Shown piece after piece: positions 34,927 to 44,011 of a stretch of 64,000 bases of DNA. How positions within the stretch are numbered: the stretch's first letter is position 1; every line of letters starts with the position of its first letter. Made by a program: the position numbers and the translations under genes. Location: positions 62,001 to 126,000 of the forward strand of contig NZ_JAVDPW010000007.1 in NCBI RefSeq assembly GCF_031453975.1, written 5' to 3'. This DNA is from Inquilinus ginsengisoli_A (GTDB taxonomy: Bacteria > Pseudomonadota > Alphaproteobacteria > DSM-16000 > Inquilinaceae). A model generated the notes under the pieces. The model saw nothing but the letters and a program-made list of their open reading frames with translations. It did not search any database and was not told where the DNA came from.

Positions 34927-35582
34927 GCATCGACACCAAGATCTGCGGCATCCGCACGCCCGAGGTGCTGGAGGCGGCCGCGAAGCACGGGGCCCGCTGG
35001 GTCGGCTTCAACTTCTATCCGCCCAGCCCGCGCTCAGTGGCGCCGGATCTCGGCGCCGAGCTGGCGCGCATGGTGCCGACCGGGCTGCGCAGCGTCGGCC
35101 TGTTCGTCGACCCGGCGGATGACGAGCTCGAGGCCGTGCTCGGCCGGGTGCCGCTCGACATGATCCAGCTGCATGGCGGCGAGACGCCGGAGCGGGTGGC
35201 TGAGATCAAGGCGCGCTGGGCCATGCCGGTGATGAAGGCGATCAAGATCGCGACCGTCGAGGATCTCGCCGCGATCCCGGCCTACGCTGCCGTGTCCGAT
35301 CGCCTGCTGTTCGACGCCAAGCCGCCGAAGGGCGTGGTGTCATTGCCCGGCGGCAACGGCCTGGCCTTTGACTGGTCGATCCTGTCGGGCCGGACCTGGG
35401 CCAAGCCCTGGATGCTGGCTGGCGGCCTGACCGAGGCCAATGTCGCCGAGGCGGTTGCCCGCACCGGCGCCACCGTGGTCGACGTCTCCTCCAGCATCGA
35501 GGAGCGCCCCGGCCACAAGACGCCGGAGCGGGTGGAGCGCTTCCTCGCCGCCGTCCGCGCCGTAGCCGTGATGGCGAACTGA
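34923..35582 (+). CDS. trpF: phosphoribosylanthranilate isomerase
   Basis: 219 residues. Catalytic Cys in KICGIRT (about residue 8) and the Asp in LLFDAKPPKG are in place; MLAGGLTEANV and VDVSSSIEERPGHK form the phosphate site. An (beta/alpha)8 barrel that turns PRA into CdRP in tryptophan synthesis. pyrF-trpF-trpBA order is common in Alphaproteobacteria. Confidence 0.96.
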   Translation: MSIDTKICGIRTPEVLEAAAKHGARWVGFNFYPPSPRSVAPDLGAELARMVPTGLRSVGLFVDPADDELEAVLGRVPLDMIQLHGGETPERVAEIKARWAMPVMKAIKIATVEDLAAIPAYAAVSDRLLFDAKPPKGVVSLPGGNGLAFDWSILSGRTWAKPWMLAGGLTEANVAEAVARTGATVVDVSSSIEERPGHKTPERVERFLAAVRAVAVMAN

Positions 35583-35733
35583 TCCGGGCCTGCCGACCTG
35601 CGCCGCCCGCGGGTCTGCACTGCATGCGCTTCGGGCATTCGCGACAAGTGTTTGGCGTGGGGAGTGGTCGCCGGTAAGGTCACCGCTCTTCGCCCTTATT
35701 TTGCCACGATCCGTGCCCGGGAGCCGACGCCGC

Positions 35734-36966
35734 TTGACCGACATCGCACCCCTCCAGCCCCGCCCGAACAGCTATCGCACGGGTCCGGACGAGAATGGCC
35801 GCTTCGGCCTCTATGGCGGCCGTTTCGTCGCCGAGACGCTGATGCCGCTGGTTCTCGAGGTTGAAAAGGCCTACGCCGCGGCGCGCAAGGACGCCGAGTT
35901 CAACAGCGAGCTGCGCTACTACCTGACGCATTACGTCGGCCGGCCCAGCCCGCTGTACTTCGCCGAGCGGACCACTGAGCATCTCGGCGGCGCCCGGGTG
36001 TACTTCAAGCGCGAGGAGCTGAACCACACCGGCGCACACAAGATCAACAACTGCATGGGCCAGATCCTGCTGGCCCGGCGCATGGGCAAGACCCGGATCA
36101 TCGCCGAGACCGGCGCCGGGCAGCACGGCGTCGCCACCGCCACGGTCTGCGCCCTGTTCGGCCTGCCCTGCACCATCTACATGGGCGAGGTCGATATCGA
36201 ACGGCAGAAGCCGAACGTGTTCCGCATGAAGCTGCTGGGCGCCGAGGTGGTGCCCGTCGTCTCCGGCAGCCGCACGCTGAAGGACGCGATGAACGAGGCG
36301 CTGCGCGACTGGGTCACCAATGTCGACGACACCTTCTACATCATCGGCACGGTCGCCGGCCCGCACCCCTATCCGCTGCTGGTGCGCGACTTCCAGTCGG
36401 TGATCGGCAACGAGACGCGTGAGCAGATCATGCAGGCCGAAGGCCGCATGCCGGACACGCTGGTGGCCGCGGTCGGTGGCGGCTCCAACGCCATCGGCCT
36501 GTTCCACCCCTTCCTCGACATGCCGGAGATCGCGATCCACGGCGTCGAGGCCGCGGGCCACGGCATCGAGACCGGCAAGCATGCGGCGTCGCTGAACGGC
36601 GGGCGGCCGGGCGTGCTGCACGGCAACCGCACCTACCTGCTGCAGACCGAGGACGGCCAGATCGAGGAGGCGCATTCGATCTCTGCCGGCCTCGACTATC
36701 CCGGCATCGGGCCGGAGCATGCGTGGCTGCACGATGTCGGCCGGGTGATCTATTCCTCGGTCACCGACAAGGAGGCCCTCGAGGCCTTCCAGCTCTGCGC
36801 CAAGCTCGAAGGCATCATCCCGGCGCTCGAATCGGCGCATGCGCTGGCGCATGTGATGCGGATCGCGCCCGACCTGCCCAAGGACAACCTGCTCGTCATG
36901 TGCCTCAGCGGCCGTGGCGACAAGGACATCTTCACGGTGGCCGACGCGCTCGGAGTGACGATCTGA
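35734..36966 (+). CDS. trpB: tryptophan synthase beta chain
   Basis: 410 residues if started at TTG 35734 (reads as MTDIAPLQPRPNSY, the usual alphaproteobacterial N-terminus, with GGGAG eight to ten bases before); a TTG at 35701 would add 11 residues. PLP lysine in HTGAHKINN, the AETGAGQHGVA loop, the phosphate-binding GGGSNA and a late CLSGRGDKD are intact. It joins serine and indole. trpA overlaps its stop as TGATG. Confidence 0.96.
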   Translation: MTDIAPLQPRPNSYRTGPDENGRFGLYGGRFVAETLMPLVLEVEKAYAAARKDAEFNSELRYYLTHYVGRPSPLYFAERTTEHLGGARVYFKREELNHTGAHKINNCMGQILLARRMGKTRIIAETGAGQHGVATATVCALFGLPCTIYMGEVDIERQKPNVFRMKLLGAEVVPVVSGSRTLKDAMNEALRDWVTNVDDTFYIIGTVAGPHPYPLLVRDFQSVIGNETREQIMQAEGRMPDTLVAAVGGGSNAIGLFHPFLDMPEIAIHGVEAAGHGIETGKHAASLNGGRPGVLHGNRTYLLQTEDGQIEEAHSISAGLDYPGIGPEHAWLHDVGRVIYSSVTDKEALEAFQLCAKLEGIIPALESAHALAHVMRIAPDLPKDNLLVMCLSGRGDKDIFTVADALGVTI

Positions 36967-37787
36967 TGACCCGCATCACCGCGCGCTTCGCTGAGCTGAA
37001 GGCGCAAAACCGGGCCGCCCTGGTCACCTTCGTCACCGCCGGCGACCCGGATGCCGAGACCAGCTTCAAGATCCTCGAAGGCCTGCCCAAGGCGGGGGCT
37101 GACCTGATCGAGATCGGCATGCCCTTCACCGACCCGATGGCCGACGGCCCGGCGATCCAGGCGGCCGGCCTGCGGGCCCTGGCCGCCGGCATGACCCTGC
37201 CCAAGACGCTCGACCTGGTGCGCCGCTTCCGCGCCGGCGATTCGACCACGCCGGTGGTGCTGATGGGCTACTACAACCCGATCTACTCCTATGGCGTGCC
37301 ACGCTTCCTGGCCGACGCCAAGGCGGCCGGGGTGGACGGGCTGATCGTGGTCGACCTGCCGCCGGAGGAGGATGACGAGCTGTGCGTGCCGGCGCTGGCG
37401 GCGGGGGTGGACTTCATCCGCCTGGCCACGCCGACGACGGATGATGCGCGGCTGCCGGCGGTGCTGACCAACACCTCGGGCTTCATCTACTACGTCTCGG
37501 TCACCGGCATCACCGGCGCGGCCGCGGCCGACGCGTCGGCGGTGCAGCCGGCGATCGACCGGTTGCGGCGCCACACCGACCTGCCGGTCGCGGTCGGCTT
37601 CGGCATCCGCACGCCGGAAGCGGCAGCGGCGATCGCCCGCATCGCCGATGCCGCGGTGGTCGGCTCCGCCATCGTCGAGGAGATCCGGCACTCGCTCCAC
37701 GCCGACGGCCGGCCGACCGTCGCCACGGTCGACTCGCCCCTGGCCCTGGTCCGCCGCCTGGCCGAAGGCGTCCGCGCGGCGCGCTGA
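36966..37787 (+). CDS. trpA: tryptophan synthase alpha chain
   Basis: 273 residues from ATG 36966. The catalytic Glu is in LIEIGMPFTDPMADGPAIQ with Asp further on, and the phosphate loop is VGFGIRTPE, then VVGSAIVE. It cleaves indole-3-glycerol phosphate and channels indole to TrpB. The long open frame upstream lies in another frame of trpB and is not used. Confidence 0.96.
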   Translation: MTRITARFAELKAQNRAALVTFVTAGDPDAETSFKILEGLPKAGADLIEIGMPFTDPMADGPAIQAAGLRALAAGMTLPKTLDLVRRFRAGDSTTPVVLMGYYNPIYSYGVPRFLADAKAAGVDGLIVVDLPPEEDDELCVPALAAGVDFIRLATPTTDDARLPAVLTNTSGFIYYVSVTGITGAAAADASAVQPAIDRLRRHTDLPVAVGFGIRTPEAAAAIARIADAAVVGSAIVEEIRHSLHADGRPTVATVDSPLALVRRLAEGVRAAR

Positions 37788-37908
37788 GGGCAGCACGGGC
37801 CTCCTTCATTGCGCCACAATGGCGGGCTCTCCTGGTGAGCGTCTGCGCATCCGGCCTGCTTCTGCGGGCCTGACCGTAGAGCTCGCCGGGGGGGAGGGCG
37901 CCAGGGTG

Positions 37909-38874
37909 ATGAGAGTTTCCATCGGTCTTGTTGTCTTGATTTTCGGGCTCACGGCCTGCACGGCAAAGCCCGTCATGCAGGAGCAGGGCGCTATGTCCCG
38001 GGATGTATCGTCGCTGCCTGCCGTGCCCTGGCAGGGGCACGAGCTTCGGGAAGTCACGTCGCTTGCGGCGCTTCCGGTTTCGGTTCGTCACGCCCTGGGC
38101 GCGGATAAGCCAGGATCGGACGGTATCGCCGAGAGGGGCAAACCGTTCAATGCTTCTGACGTCGTCATCATTACTGATGGTGTCAGTGAGGATCCATCAC
38201 GGCGCTTCATCGCCGCCGGTCATGATGGCGACACGTGGCTCGTCGCCTTCGAGCAGGGCGGGATCGCCCGTACCGCCACGGCGGTCGAGATCTCCGGTGG
38301 CGTTGCGCGGCGAGGATGGCAGCTGAGTTGCTGCATGACCACGCTCACGGAGGTGGTGCAGCAGATTTCGATCGCGCCTCCAGGGGCTGCCTTCAATCCG
38401 GAAGATTGGCATTGGGATCGGGATGCTGGGCCGTCTGTCAGCATCCCTCTGTCTGCAGTTCTTCCCTTGGTCCCGACACACCCGGCCGATGCGGCGTCCG
38501 TGGTGCGCTGGCAGGGTCATAGGCTTCGGGAAGTCACGTCGCTTGCGGGACTTCCGACTGCGATTCGCCAGATGTTGGGAGCCGACGAACCAGGGCTTGA
38601 GGGCATCGCGGACAGGGGCAAGCCGTTCAATGCCACAGATGTGATCGTCGAACCTGGGCCGATGCGGCGTTTCATCACGGCCGGACAGGACGGCGGGCTT
38701 TGGCTGGTGGCGTTGGAACAGGGTGGCATCGGCTACTCCGTCCAGATACTGGAGTTTTCCAACGGGGCGGTGCGGCGCCATTGGGTGGCGATGGGGCCGC
38801 AGGATGGGGTGGACAGTCTGGGAACCCTGGCAAAAGTCGTGCGCCGGATTCGGCAGCTGCGTCCTGAAGACTAA
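37909..38874 (+). CDS. lipoprotein with an internally duplicated ~100-residue domain
   Basis: 321 residues from ATG 37909. Residues 1-17 are a lipoprotein signal (MRVSIGLVVLIFGLTAC, lipidated C17). Two copies of an unrecognised domain follow: about 41-140 (WQGHELREVTSLAALP, GADKPG, RGKPFNASDV, RRFIAAGHDGDTWLVAFEQGGI) and about 201-298 (WQGHRLREVTSLAGLP, GADEPG, RGKPFNATDV, RRFITAGQDGGLWLVALEQGGI). The DNA repeats are exactly 480 bp apart and nearly identical in places, so the duplication is recent. GC is visibly lower than in trpA or accD. It interrupts the usual trpA-accD neighbourhood. Function unknown; envelope-anchored. Confidence 0.8.
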   Translation: MRVSIGLVVLIFGLTACTAKPVMQEQGAMSRDVSSLPAVPWQGHELREVTSLAALPVSVRHALGADKPGSDGIAERGKPFNASDVVIITDGVSEDPSRRFIAAGHDGDTWLVAFEQGGIARTATAVEISGGVARRGWQLSCCMTTLTEVVQQISIAPPGAAFNPEDWHWDRDAGPSVSIPLSAVLPLVPTHPADAASVVRWQGHRLREVTSLAGLPTAIRQMLGADEPGLEGIADRGKPFNATDVIVEPGPMRRFITAGQDGGLWLVALEQGGIGYSVQILEFSNGAVRRHWVAMGPQDGVDSLGTLAKVVRRIRQLRPED

Positions 38875-38984
38875 GCCGAGTAGACCTATCACCGGCGACG
38901 TGGTTTCGATCTCGGTGCGGAACCGCGCCCATGGCACGGTGGCCTCATCTTGACGTTCGGGGCCGAAAAGCGGAAAACCGCGCC

Positions 38985-39926
38985 ATGAACTGGCTGACCA
39001 ACTACATCCGCCCGAAGATCCGGGCCCTCGTCTCCTCGTCCCGGCCCGAGACGCCGGACAATCTGTGGACGAAGTGCCCCAACTGCGAGGCGATGCTGTT
39101 CCATCGCGATCTGGAGGCGAATCTCTACGTCTGCCAGCATTGCGGCCATCATATGCGGCTGGACCCGGTCAAGCGCCTGGCCATGATGTTCGACGACGGC
39201 AAGTACGAGACCATCGAGCTGCCGAAGGCGACCGTCGACCCGCTCAAGTTCCGCGACACCAAGCGCTACACCGACCGGCTGAAGGAAGCGCAGACCAAAT
39301 CCGGCCGCAGCGACGCCATCGTCGTCGCCCACGGCAAGATGGGCGGCCGCGACACCGTCATCGCCGCCTTCGACTTCAGCTTCATGGCCGGGTCGATGGG
39401 CATGGCGGTGGGCGAGGGCCTGGTCGCCGCCTCGAAGCTGGCGGTGATGCAGCACGCGCCGCTGGTCGTGGTCCCGGCGTCGGGCGGCGCCCGCATGCAG
39501 GAAGGCATCCTGTCGCTGATGCAGATGCCGCGCTCGATCATCGCGGTCGAGCAGGTCAAGGACGCCGGGCTGCCCTACATCGTGGTGCTGACCGACCCGA
39601 CCACCGGTGGCGTCACCGCCTCCTTCGCCATGCTGGGCGATGTCCACATCGCCGAGCGCGGCTCGCAGATCGGCTTCGCCGGCGCCCGGGTGATCGAGGA
39701 AACGATTCGCGAGACCCTGCCGGAGGGTTTCCAGCGCGCCGAATACCTGCTCGACCACGGCATGGTCGACGTGGTGGTAGTGCGCAAGGACCTGCGCGAC
39801 ACGCTGATCCGCACCCTCGACCATCTCCAGGGCGGCCACGCCCCGGTGGTGGCCGACATTGTGGTCGACCCGGCCGACCTCGCCGCCGCGGCGTCGATCG
39901 AGGGCGAGCCCGCCTATCGTGCCTGA
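38985..39926 (+). CDS. accD: acetyl-CoA carboxylase carboxyltransferase subunit beta
   Basis: 313 residues from ATG 38985. Zinc ribbon C31, C34, C50, C53 (CPNC and CQHC), then the crotonase-type core with VVPASGGARMQEG, TDPTTGGVTASFA and GFAGARVIEETI. Together with AccA it transfers CO2 from biotin to acetyl-CoA. folC starts within its last codons. Confidence 0.96.
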   Translation: MNWLTNYIRPKIRALVSSSRPETPDNLWTKCPNCEAMLFHRDLEANLYVCQHCGHHMRLDPVKRLAMMFDDGKYETIELPKATVDPLKFRDTKRYTDRLKEAQTKSGRSDAIVVAHGKMGGRDTVIAAFDFSFMAGSMGMAVGEGLVAASKLAVMQHAPLVVVPASGGARMQEGILSLMQMPRSIIAVEQVKDAGLPYIVVLTDPTTGGVTASFAMLGDVHIAERGSQIGFAGARVIEETIRETLPEGFQRAEYLLDHGMVDVVVVRKDLRDTLIRTLDHLQGGHAPVVADIVVDPADLAAAASIEGEPAYRA

Positions 39927-41223
39927 TGCGCGGGCGGCCGACCTCGAGGCCGCGCTCGACCGGCTGACCCATCTGCACCCCAAGCGGATCGACCTGTCGC
40001 TGGGGCGGACCAACCGGCTGCTCGCCGCGGTCGGCGATCCGCATCTCAGACTGCCGCCGGTGGTGCATATCGGCGGCACCAACGGCAAGGGGTCGACCAC
40101 CGCCTTCCTGCGCGCCTTCCTGGAGCAGGCGGGCTATCGCGTCCATGTCTACACCTCGCCCCATCTGGTGCGCTTTCACGAGCGCATCCGCCTCGCCGGG
40201 TCGCTGATCGACAGCGCGACGCTGGTCGAGTTGCTGGAGCGGGTGGAGCGCGCCAATGACGGCCAGCCGGTGAGCTTCTTCGAGGCGACCACGGTGGCCG
40301 CCTTCCTGGCCTTCGCCGAGGTGCCGGCCGATGCCGTGCTGCTCGAGGTCGGCCTGGGCGGGCGCTTCGACACCACCAATGTGGTGCCGCGGCCGGCCGC
40401 GACTGCGATCACCCGGATCTCGATGGACCACATGCAGTTCCTCGGCGACACGATCGAGAAGATCGCCGCGGAGAAGGCGGCCATCGCCAAACCGGGCGTG
40501 CCGATGGTGGTGGCGCCGCAGAAGAGCGACGCCGCCGTCGCGGTGCTGATCCAGGCCGCGGAGGCGGCCGACGCGCCGCTGCACCTCGCCGGGCGCGACT
40601 GGTCGGTGGTCCCGGCGGCGGACGGCTTCACGCTGCACACCGCAGCGGGCGACCGGCCCTATCCCCGCCCGGCGCTGCCCGGCGACCACCAGTTCGCCAA
40701 CGCCGCCACGGCGATCCGGCTGCGCGACCTGCTGGCCGGCTTCGACATCCCGGAGGATGCGGTGCGCCGCGGCGTGGCCTCGGTGGAATGGCCGGGGCGG
40801 CTGCAGCGCCTGACCCGCGGCCCGCTCTCCGCGCTGCTGCCGGCGGATTGGGAGCTGTGGCTCGACGGCGGCCACAACGACAGCGCCGGCGAGGTGCTGG
40901 GCCAGTGGCTCGGCGGCCTCGATCCGCGGCCGCTGCACCTGGTCTGCGGCATGCTGGAGAGCAAGGAGCCGCAGGCGTTCCTGCGGCCGCTGGCGCCCTT
41001 CGCCCGGTCGATCCGCACCGTCCGCATCCCGGGCGAGGAGGCCAGCCTGCCGGCCGAGGCCCTGGCCGATCATGCCCGCGCCGCCGGCCTGGCGGATGTC
41101 GCCGCCGCGGACAGCCTCGACGCCGCCGTCTTCGCGGCCGCGCAGGGGGCTGGCCGGTCCGGCCGCGTCCTGATCTGCGGCTCGCTGTACCTCGCCGGCC
41201 GGGTGCTCGCGGCCAACGGCTGA
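39919..41223 (+). CDS. folC: dihydrofolate/folylpolyglutamate synthase
   Basis: 434 residues from GTG 39919, overlapping accD by 8 bp; the ATG at 39859 lies deep inside accD and is not used. P-loop GGTNGKGST, the EVGLGGRFDTTN motif and, in the C-terminal ligase domain, DGGHN are present. It adds glutamate to dihydropteroate and folates. accD-folC coupling is conserved. Confidence 0.95.
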   Translation: MPDARAADLEAALDRLTHLHPKRIDLSLGRTNRLLAAVGDPHLRLPPVVHIGGTNGKGSTTAFLRAFLEQAGYRVHVYTSPHLVRFHERIRLAGSLIDSATLVELLERVERANDGQPVSFFEATTVAAFLAFAEVPADAVLLEVGLGGRFDTTNVVPRPAATAITRISMDHMQFLGDTIEKIAAEKAAIAKPGVPMVVAPQKSDAAVAVLIQAAEAADAPLHLAGRDWSVVPAADGFTLHTAAGDRPYPRPALPGDHQFANAATAIRLRDLLAGFDIPEDAVRRGVASVEWPGRLQRLTRGPLSALLPADWELWLDGGHNDSAGEVLGQWLGGLDPRPLHLVCGMLESKEPQAFLRPLAPFARSIRTVRIPGEEASLPAEALADHARAAGLADVAAADSLDAAVFAAAQGAGRSGRVLICGSLYLAGRVLAANG

Positions 41224-41294
41224 GGTTGTGCCGACCGGTTGCCTCTTTCGACCGCCACGCCTATTGTCGCCGCCCGAACGAGAACGGATCGCCC

Positions 41295-41546
41295 ATGGCC
41301 GACCGACCCATCCCCGCCGAGATCGTGTCCCTGAGCTTCGAGGACGCGCTGGCCGAGCTGGAAACCATCGTCCGCCAGCTTGAGGCCGGCCAGGGCAAGC
41401 TCGACGACAACATCTCCGCCTATGAGCGCGGCGCCTTGCTTCGCGCCCATTGCGAGACGAAGCTGCGCGAGGCGCAGGCGCGGGTCGAGATGATCTCGCG
41501 CGCCGCCGATGGCAGCGTCACCACCAAACCCGCGACTTTCGATTGA
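41295..41546 (+). CDS. xseB: exodeoxyribonuclease VII small subunit
   Basis: 83 residues from ATG 41295. SLSFEDALAELETIVRQLEAGQ, then LDDNISAYERG and a C-terminal helix match XseB, which forms the helical stalk of ExoVII. Length is normal. XseA is not in the window. ispA follows within 11 bp, the usual xseB-ispA pairing. Confidence 0.95.
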   Translation: MADRPIPAEIVSLSFEDALAELETIVRQLEAGQGKLDDNISAYERGALLRAHCETKLREAQARVEMISRAADGSVTTKPATFD

Positions 41547-41556
41547 GGCCCCAGTC

Positions 41557-42447
41557 TTGAGTGATCTGAGCCGAGCCATGGCCGAGACGGGCACGCAGGT
41601 CGAGCGCGTCCTGGACCGCCTCCTGCCCAAGCCGGAACGGGGCGAACCCGCCCTCGCCGAGGCCATGCGCTACGCGGCGCTGGGCGGCGGCAAGCGGCTG
41701 CGCCCCTTCCTGGTGGTGTCGTCGTCGCGGCTGTTCAGCGTCGGCGAATCCTGCGCCCTGCGCGTCGCCGCCGCGGTCGAGATGATCCATTGCTACTCGC
41801 TGGTCCATGACGACCTGCCGGCGATGGACAATGACGACCTGCGCCGCGGCAAGCCGACCACGCACAAGGCCTATGACGAGGCCACCGCGATCCTGGTCGG
41901 CGATGCGCTGCTGACCCAGGCCTTCGAGGTGCTGGCCGATGTCGAGACCCATGCCGACCCCAAGGTCCGCATCGCCCTGGTCACCGCCCTGGCCCGGGCC
42001 TCGGGCGCGGCCGGCATGGTCGGCGGCCAGGCGCTGGACATGGCGGCGGAGGTCACTCCGCTGACCGACATCGGCTCCATCACCCGGCTGCAGCGGCTGA
42101 AGACCGGCGCGCTGTTCGAGTTCTCCTGCGAGGCCGGGGCCATCCTGGGCAAGGTCGAGGATTCCCGGCGCGGTGCGCTGCAGGCCTATGCCCACGACAT
42201 GGGGCTGGCCTTCCAGATCGCCGACGACCTGCTCGATGTCCGCGGCCGCGCCGAGGAGATCGGCAAGACCCCGGGCAAGGACCAGGCGGCGGGCAAGGCG
42301 ACCTTCGTCTCGATCCTCGGCCTCGACCGGGCGGAAGCCCAGGCCCGGCTGCTGGCCGAGCAGGCGTGCCGCCATCTCGACGTGTTCGGCGGCCGCGCCG
42401 ACGACCTGCGCGCCGTGGCCCATTTCGTGGTCGACCGCCGGGCCTGA
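41557..42447 (+). CDS. ispA: polyprenyl (farnesyl) diphosphate synthase
   Basis: 296 residues if started at TTG 41557, which has TGAGG about eight bases before it; ATG 41578 is the alternative and loses 7 residues. The first aspartate motif is D85-D86 to D93-D94 (DDLPAMDNDD, with the bacterial DDx4D spacing) and the second is QIADDLLD; GGGKRLRP binds diphosphate. It builds GPP and FPP. In many relatives dxs follows; here a transporter does. Confidence 0.93.
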   Translation: MSDLSRAMAETGTQVERVLDRLLPKPERGEPALAEAMRYAALGGGKRLRPFLVVSSSRLFSVGESCALRVAAAVEMIHCYSLVHDDLPAMDNDDLRRGKPTTHKAYDEATAILVGDALLTQAFEVLADVETHADPKVRIALVTALARASGAAGMVGGQALDMAAEVTPLTDIGSITRLQRLKTGALFEFSCEAGAILGKVEDSRRGALQAYAHDMGLAFQIADDLLDVRGRAEEIGKTPGKDQAAGKATFVSILGLDRAEAQARLLAEQACRHLDVFGGRADDLRAVAHFVVDRRA

Positions 42448-42590
42448 CAGCCTTCACGGATACGGCCTTCGCGGATCCCGGATGATCGCCGCGGCCCGTC
42501 TTGCGCTTGCGCATGACGGGCCCGAGCCCTTGCCGCTTCCGTCCGGCCCCGTCCTCGGGCAGACAGGGCGGAACGGGTCGGGGGGAACGC

Positions 42591-43472
42591 ATGGCGGCGG
42601 TCGGGATCAACAAGGCGGAGGGCGGCCACGGCCCGGGGATCCTGCTGTTCTTCCTCGGCATGTCGCTGTTCACCTTCAACGACGCGCTAGGCAAGTGGCT
42701 GGTGGCCGAATACACCGTCGGCCAGATCCTGCTGATCCGCAGCATCGCGGCGCTGCTGCTGATATCGCCCTGGGTGGTCCGCGGCTTCCGCGGCCTGCTG
42801 TCGTCCGACCAGCCCTGGCTGAACCTGCTGCGCGTCGTCCTGATGGTGGCCGAGGTCGCCGCCTTCTACCTGGCGGTGCGCGGGCTGCCGCTGGCCGACG
42901 TGATGACCTTCTACATGGCCGCGCCGCTGATGGTGACCGCCCTGTCGGTGCCGCTGCTGGGCGAAAAGGTCGGGCCGCGACGCTGGGCGGCGGTGCTGAT
43001 CGGCTTCGTCGGCGTCCTGATCGTGCTGCGGCCGACCGGCGCGGCGCTGTCGCCCTCGGCGCTGATCGCGCTGGGCGGCGCCACCCTGTTCAGCCTGATC
43101 CTGATCGTCACCCGCCGGCTGCGCCAGACCGGCGGCCTCGGCCTCATCACATACCAGATGCTGGGCACCGGCCTGGCCGGCGCCGCCACCGTGCCCTTCG
43201 CCTGGGTGACGCCCAGCGGCTTCGACCTGGTGCTGCTGCTCGGCCTCGGCGCGGTGGCGATGGGGGCGCATCTGTGCCTGAACCGGGCGCTGTCGCTGGC
43301 CCCGGCCGCGGTGGTCGCGCCCTACCAGTACTCCACCATCGTGATCGCCGCGGCGCTCGGCTGGGCGATCTGGGGCGACGTGCCGACGCCGCAGATCATC
43401 ATCGGCAACCTGGTGATCATCGCCTCCGGCCTGTTCGTCTACTACCGCGAGCGGCAGATCAAGGGGACGTAA
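42591..43472 (+). CDS. EamA/DMT-superfamily transporter
   Basis: 293 residues from ATG 42591 with GGGGGAA before it. Ten membrane helices in two EamA repeats; MSLFTFNDALGKWLV opens the first and QYSTIVIAAALGWAIWGD sits in the second. Likely an exporter of small metabolites. No substrate clue from neighbours; single gene after ispA. Confidence 0.88.
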   Translation: MAAVGINKAEGGHGPGILLFFLGMSLFTFNDALGKWLVAEYTVGQILLIRSIAALLLISPWVVRGFRGLLSSDQPWLNLLRVVLMVAEVAAFYLAVRGLPLADVMTFYMAAPLMVTALSVPLLGEKVGPRRWAAVLIGFVGVLIVLRPTGAALSPSALIALGGATLFSLILIVTRRLRQTGGLGLITYQMLGTGLAGAATVPFAWVTPSGFDLVLLLGLGAVAMGAHLCLNRALSLAPAAVVAPYQYSTIVIAAALGWAIWGDVPTPQIIIGNLVIIASGLFVYYRERQIKGT

Positions 43473-43486
43473 GGCGGCGCCGGCGG

Positions 43487-43849
43487 CTACAAGTTCCCTG
43501 GATTGCCCGGCTTCAGCTCGCCGACCGCGACCAGCGAGCCGTCGTCGCCAGTCAGCTGCACCTTGGCGCCGTCCAGCTGCACCCGGTCGCATTCCTTGGT
43601 CTCGCCCAGGTCGAAGCACATGTGGTCGCCCTCGATCGACCACTGCCCGGCATAGGGTCCGTCGTCGCCCAGCCCGTGGATGGTGCCGTCGGCGGCGTAG
43701 AACTCGGTGTACTCGACGTCGCCGGCCGTGCCCTCGATGGTGTTGCCGACGATCTGGGCCTGGATCTGCGGCCCGGTCAGCGGGTCGGCGGCCAGGGCGA
43801 CGGCGGTCGGCAGCAGCAGCGAAACGGCGAGCGCCAGGGGTCGGATCAT
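43487..43849 (-). CDS. small exported protein, DUF995-like
   Basis: 120 residues from ATG 43849 (a TTG at 43855 has worse spacing). Signal peptide MIRPLALAVSLLLPTAVALA, then a mature domain with IVGNTIEG, DGTIHG and GQWSIEGDHMCFDLGETKEC; the C-x(8)-C pair could form a disulfide. The layout resembles DUF995-type periplasmic proteins. Convergent with the DMT transporter gene and divergent from the macroglobulin gene. Function unknown. Confidence 0.65.
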   Translation of the reverse strand: MIRPLALAVSLLLPTAVALAADPLTGPQIQAQIVGNTIEGTAGDVEYTEFYAADGTIHGLGDDGPYAGQWSIEGDHMCFDLGETKECDRVQLDGAKVQLTGDDGSLVAVGELKPGNPGNL

Positions 43850-44011
43850 CGGCAAGACTCCGCGAAAGAGGGCGGGATCATAGACGGGTCTCCGGCAGGG
43901 TGGGAGGGGCCTTCGTCTGCCTCGGTTGCGTCATGGTTTCGACGCGATCTTCCGTGTAGTTTGATCGCGCGCCACGGCCAATGCGCGTGGCGGCGACCTT
44001 GGGGGGAAGCC

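Noticed and set aside
35583..35733. Possible trp leader/attenuator before trpB
   Set aside because: No run of Trp codons and no terminator-antiterminator pair with a T tract could be seen; the gap may just hold a promoter.
42173..44011. In-frame extension of the macroglobulin gene reaching back to 42173
   Set aside because: It would overlap ispA, a DMT transporter and a minus-strand gene; the ribosome site and signal peptide fix the start at 44012.
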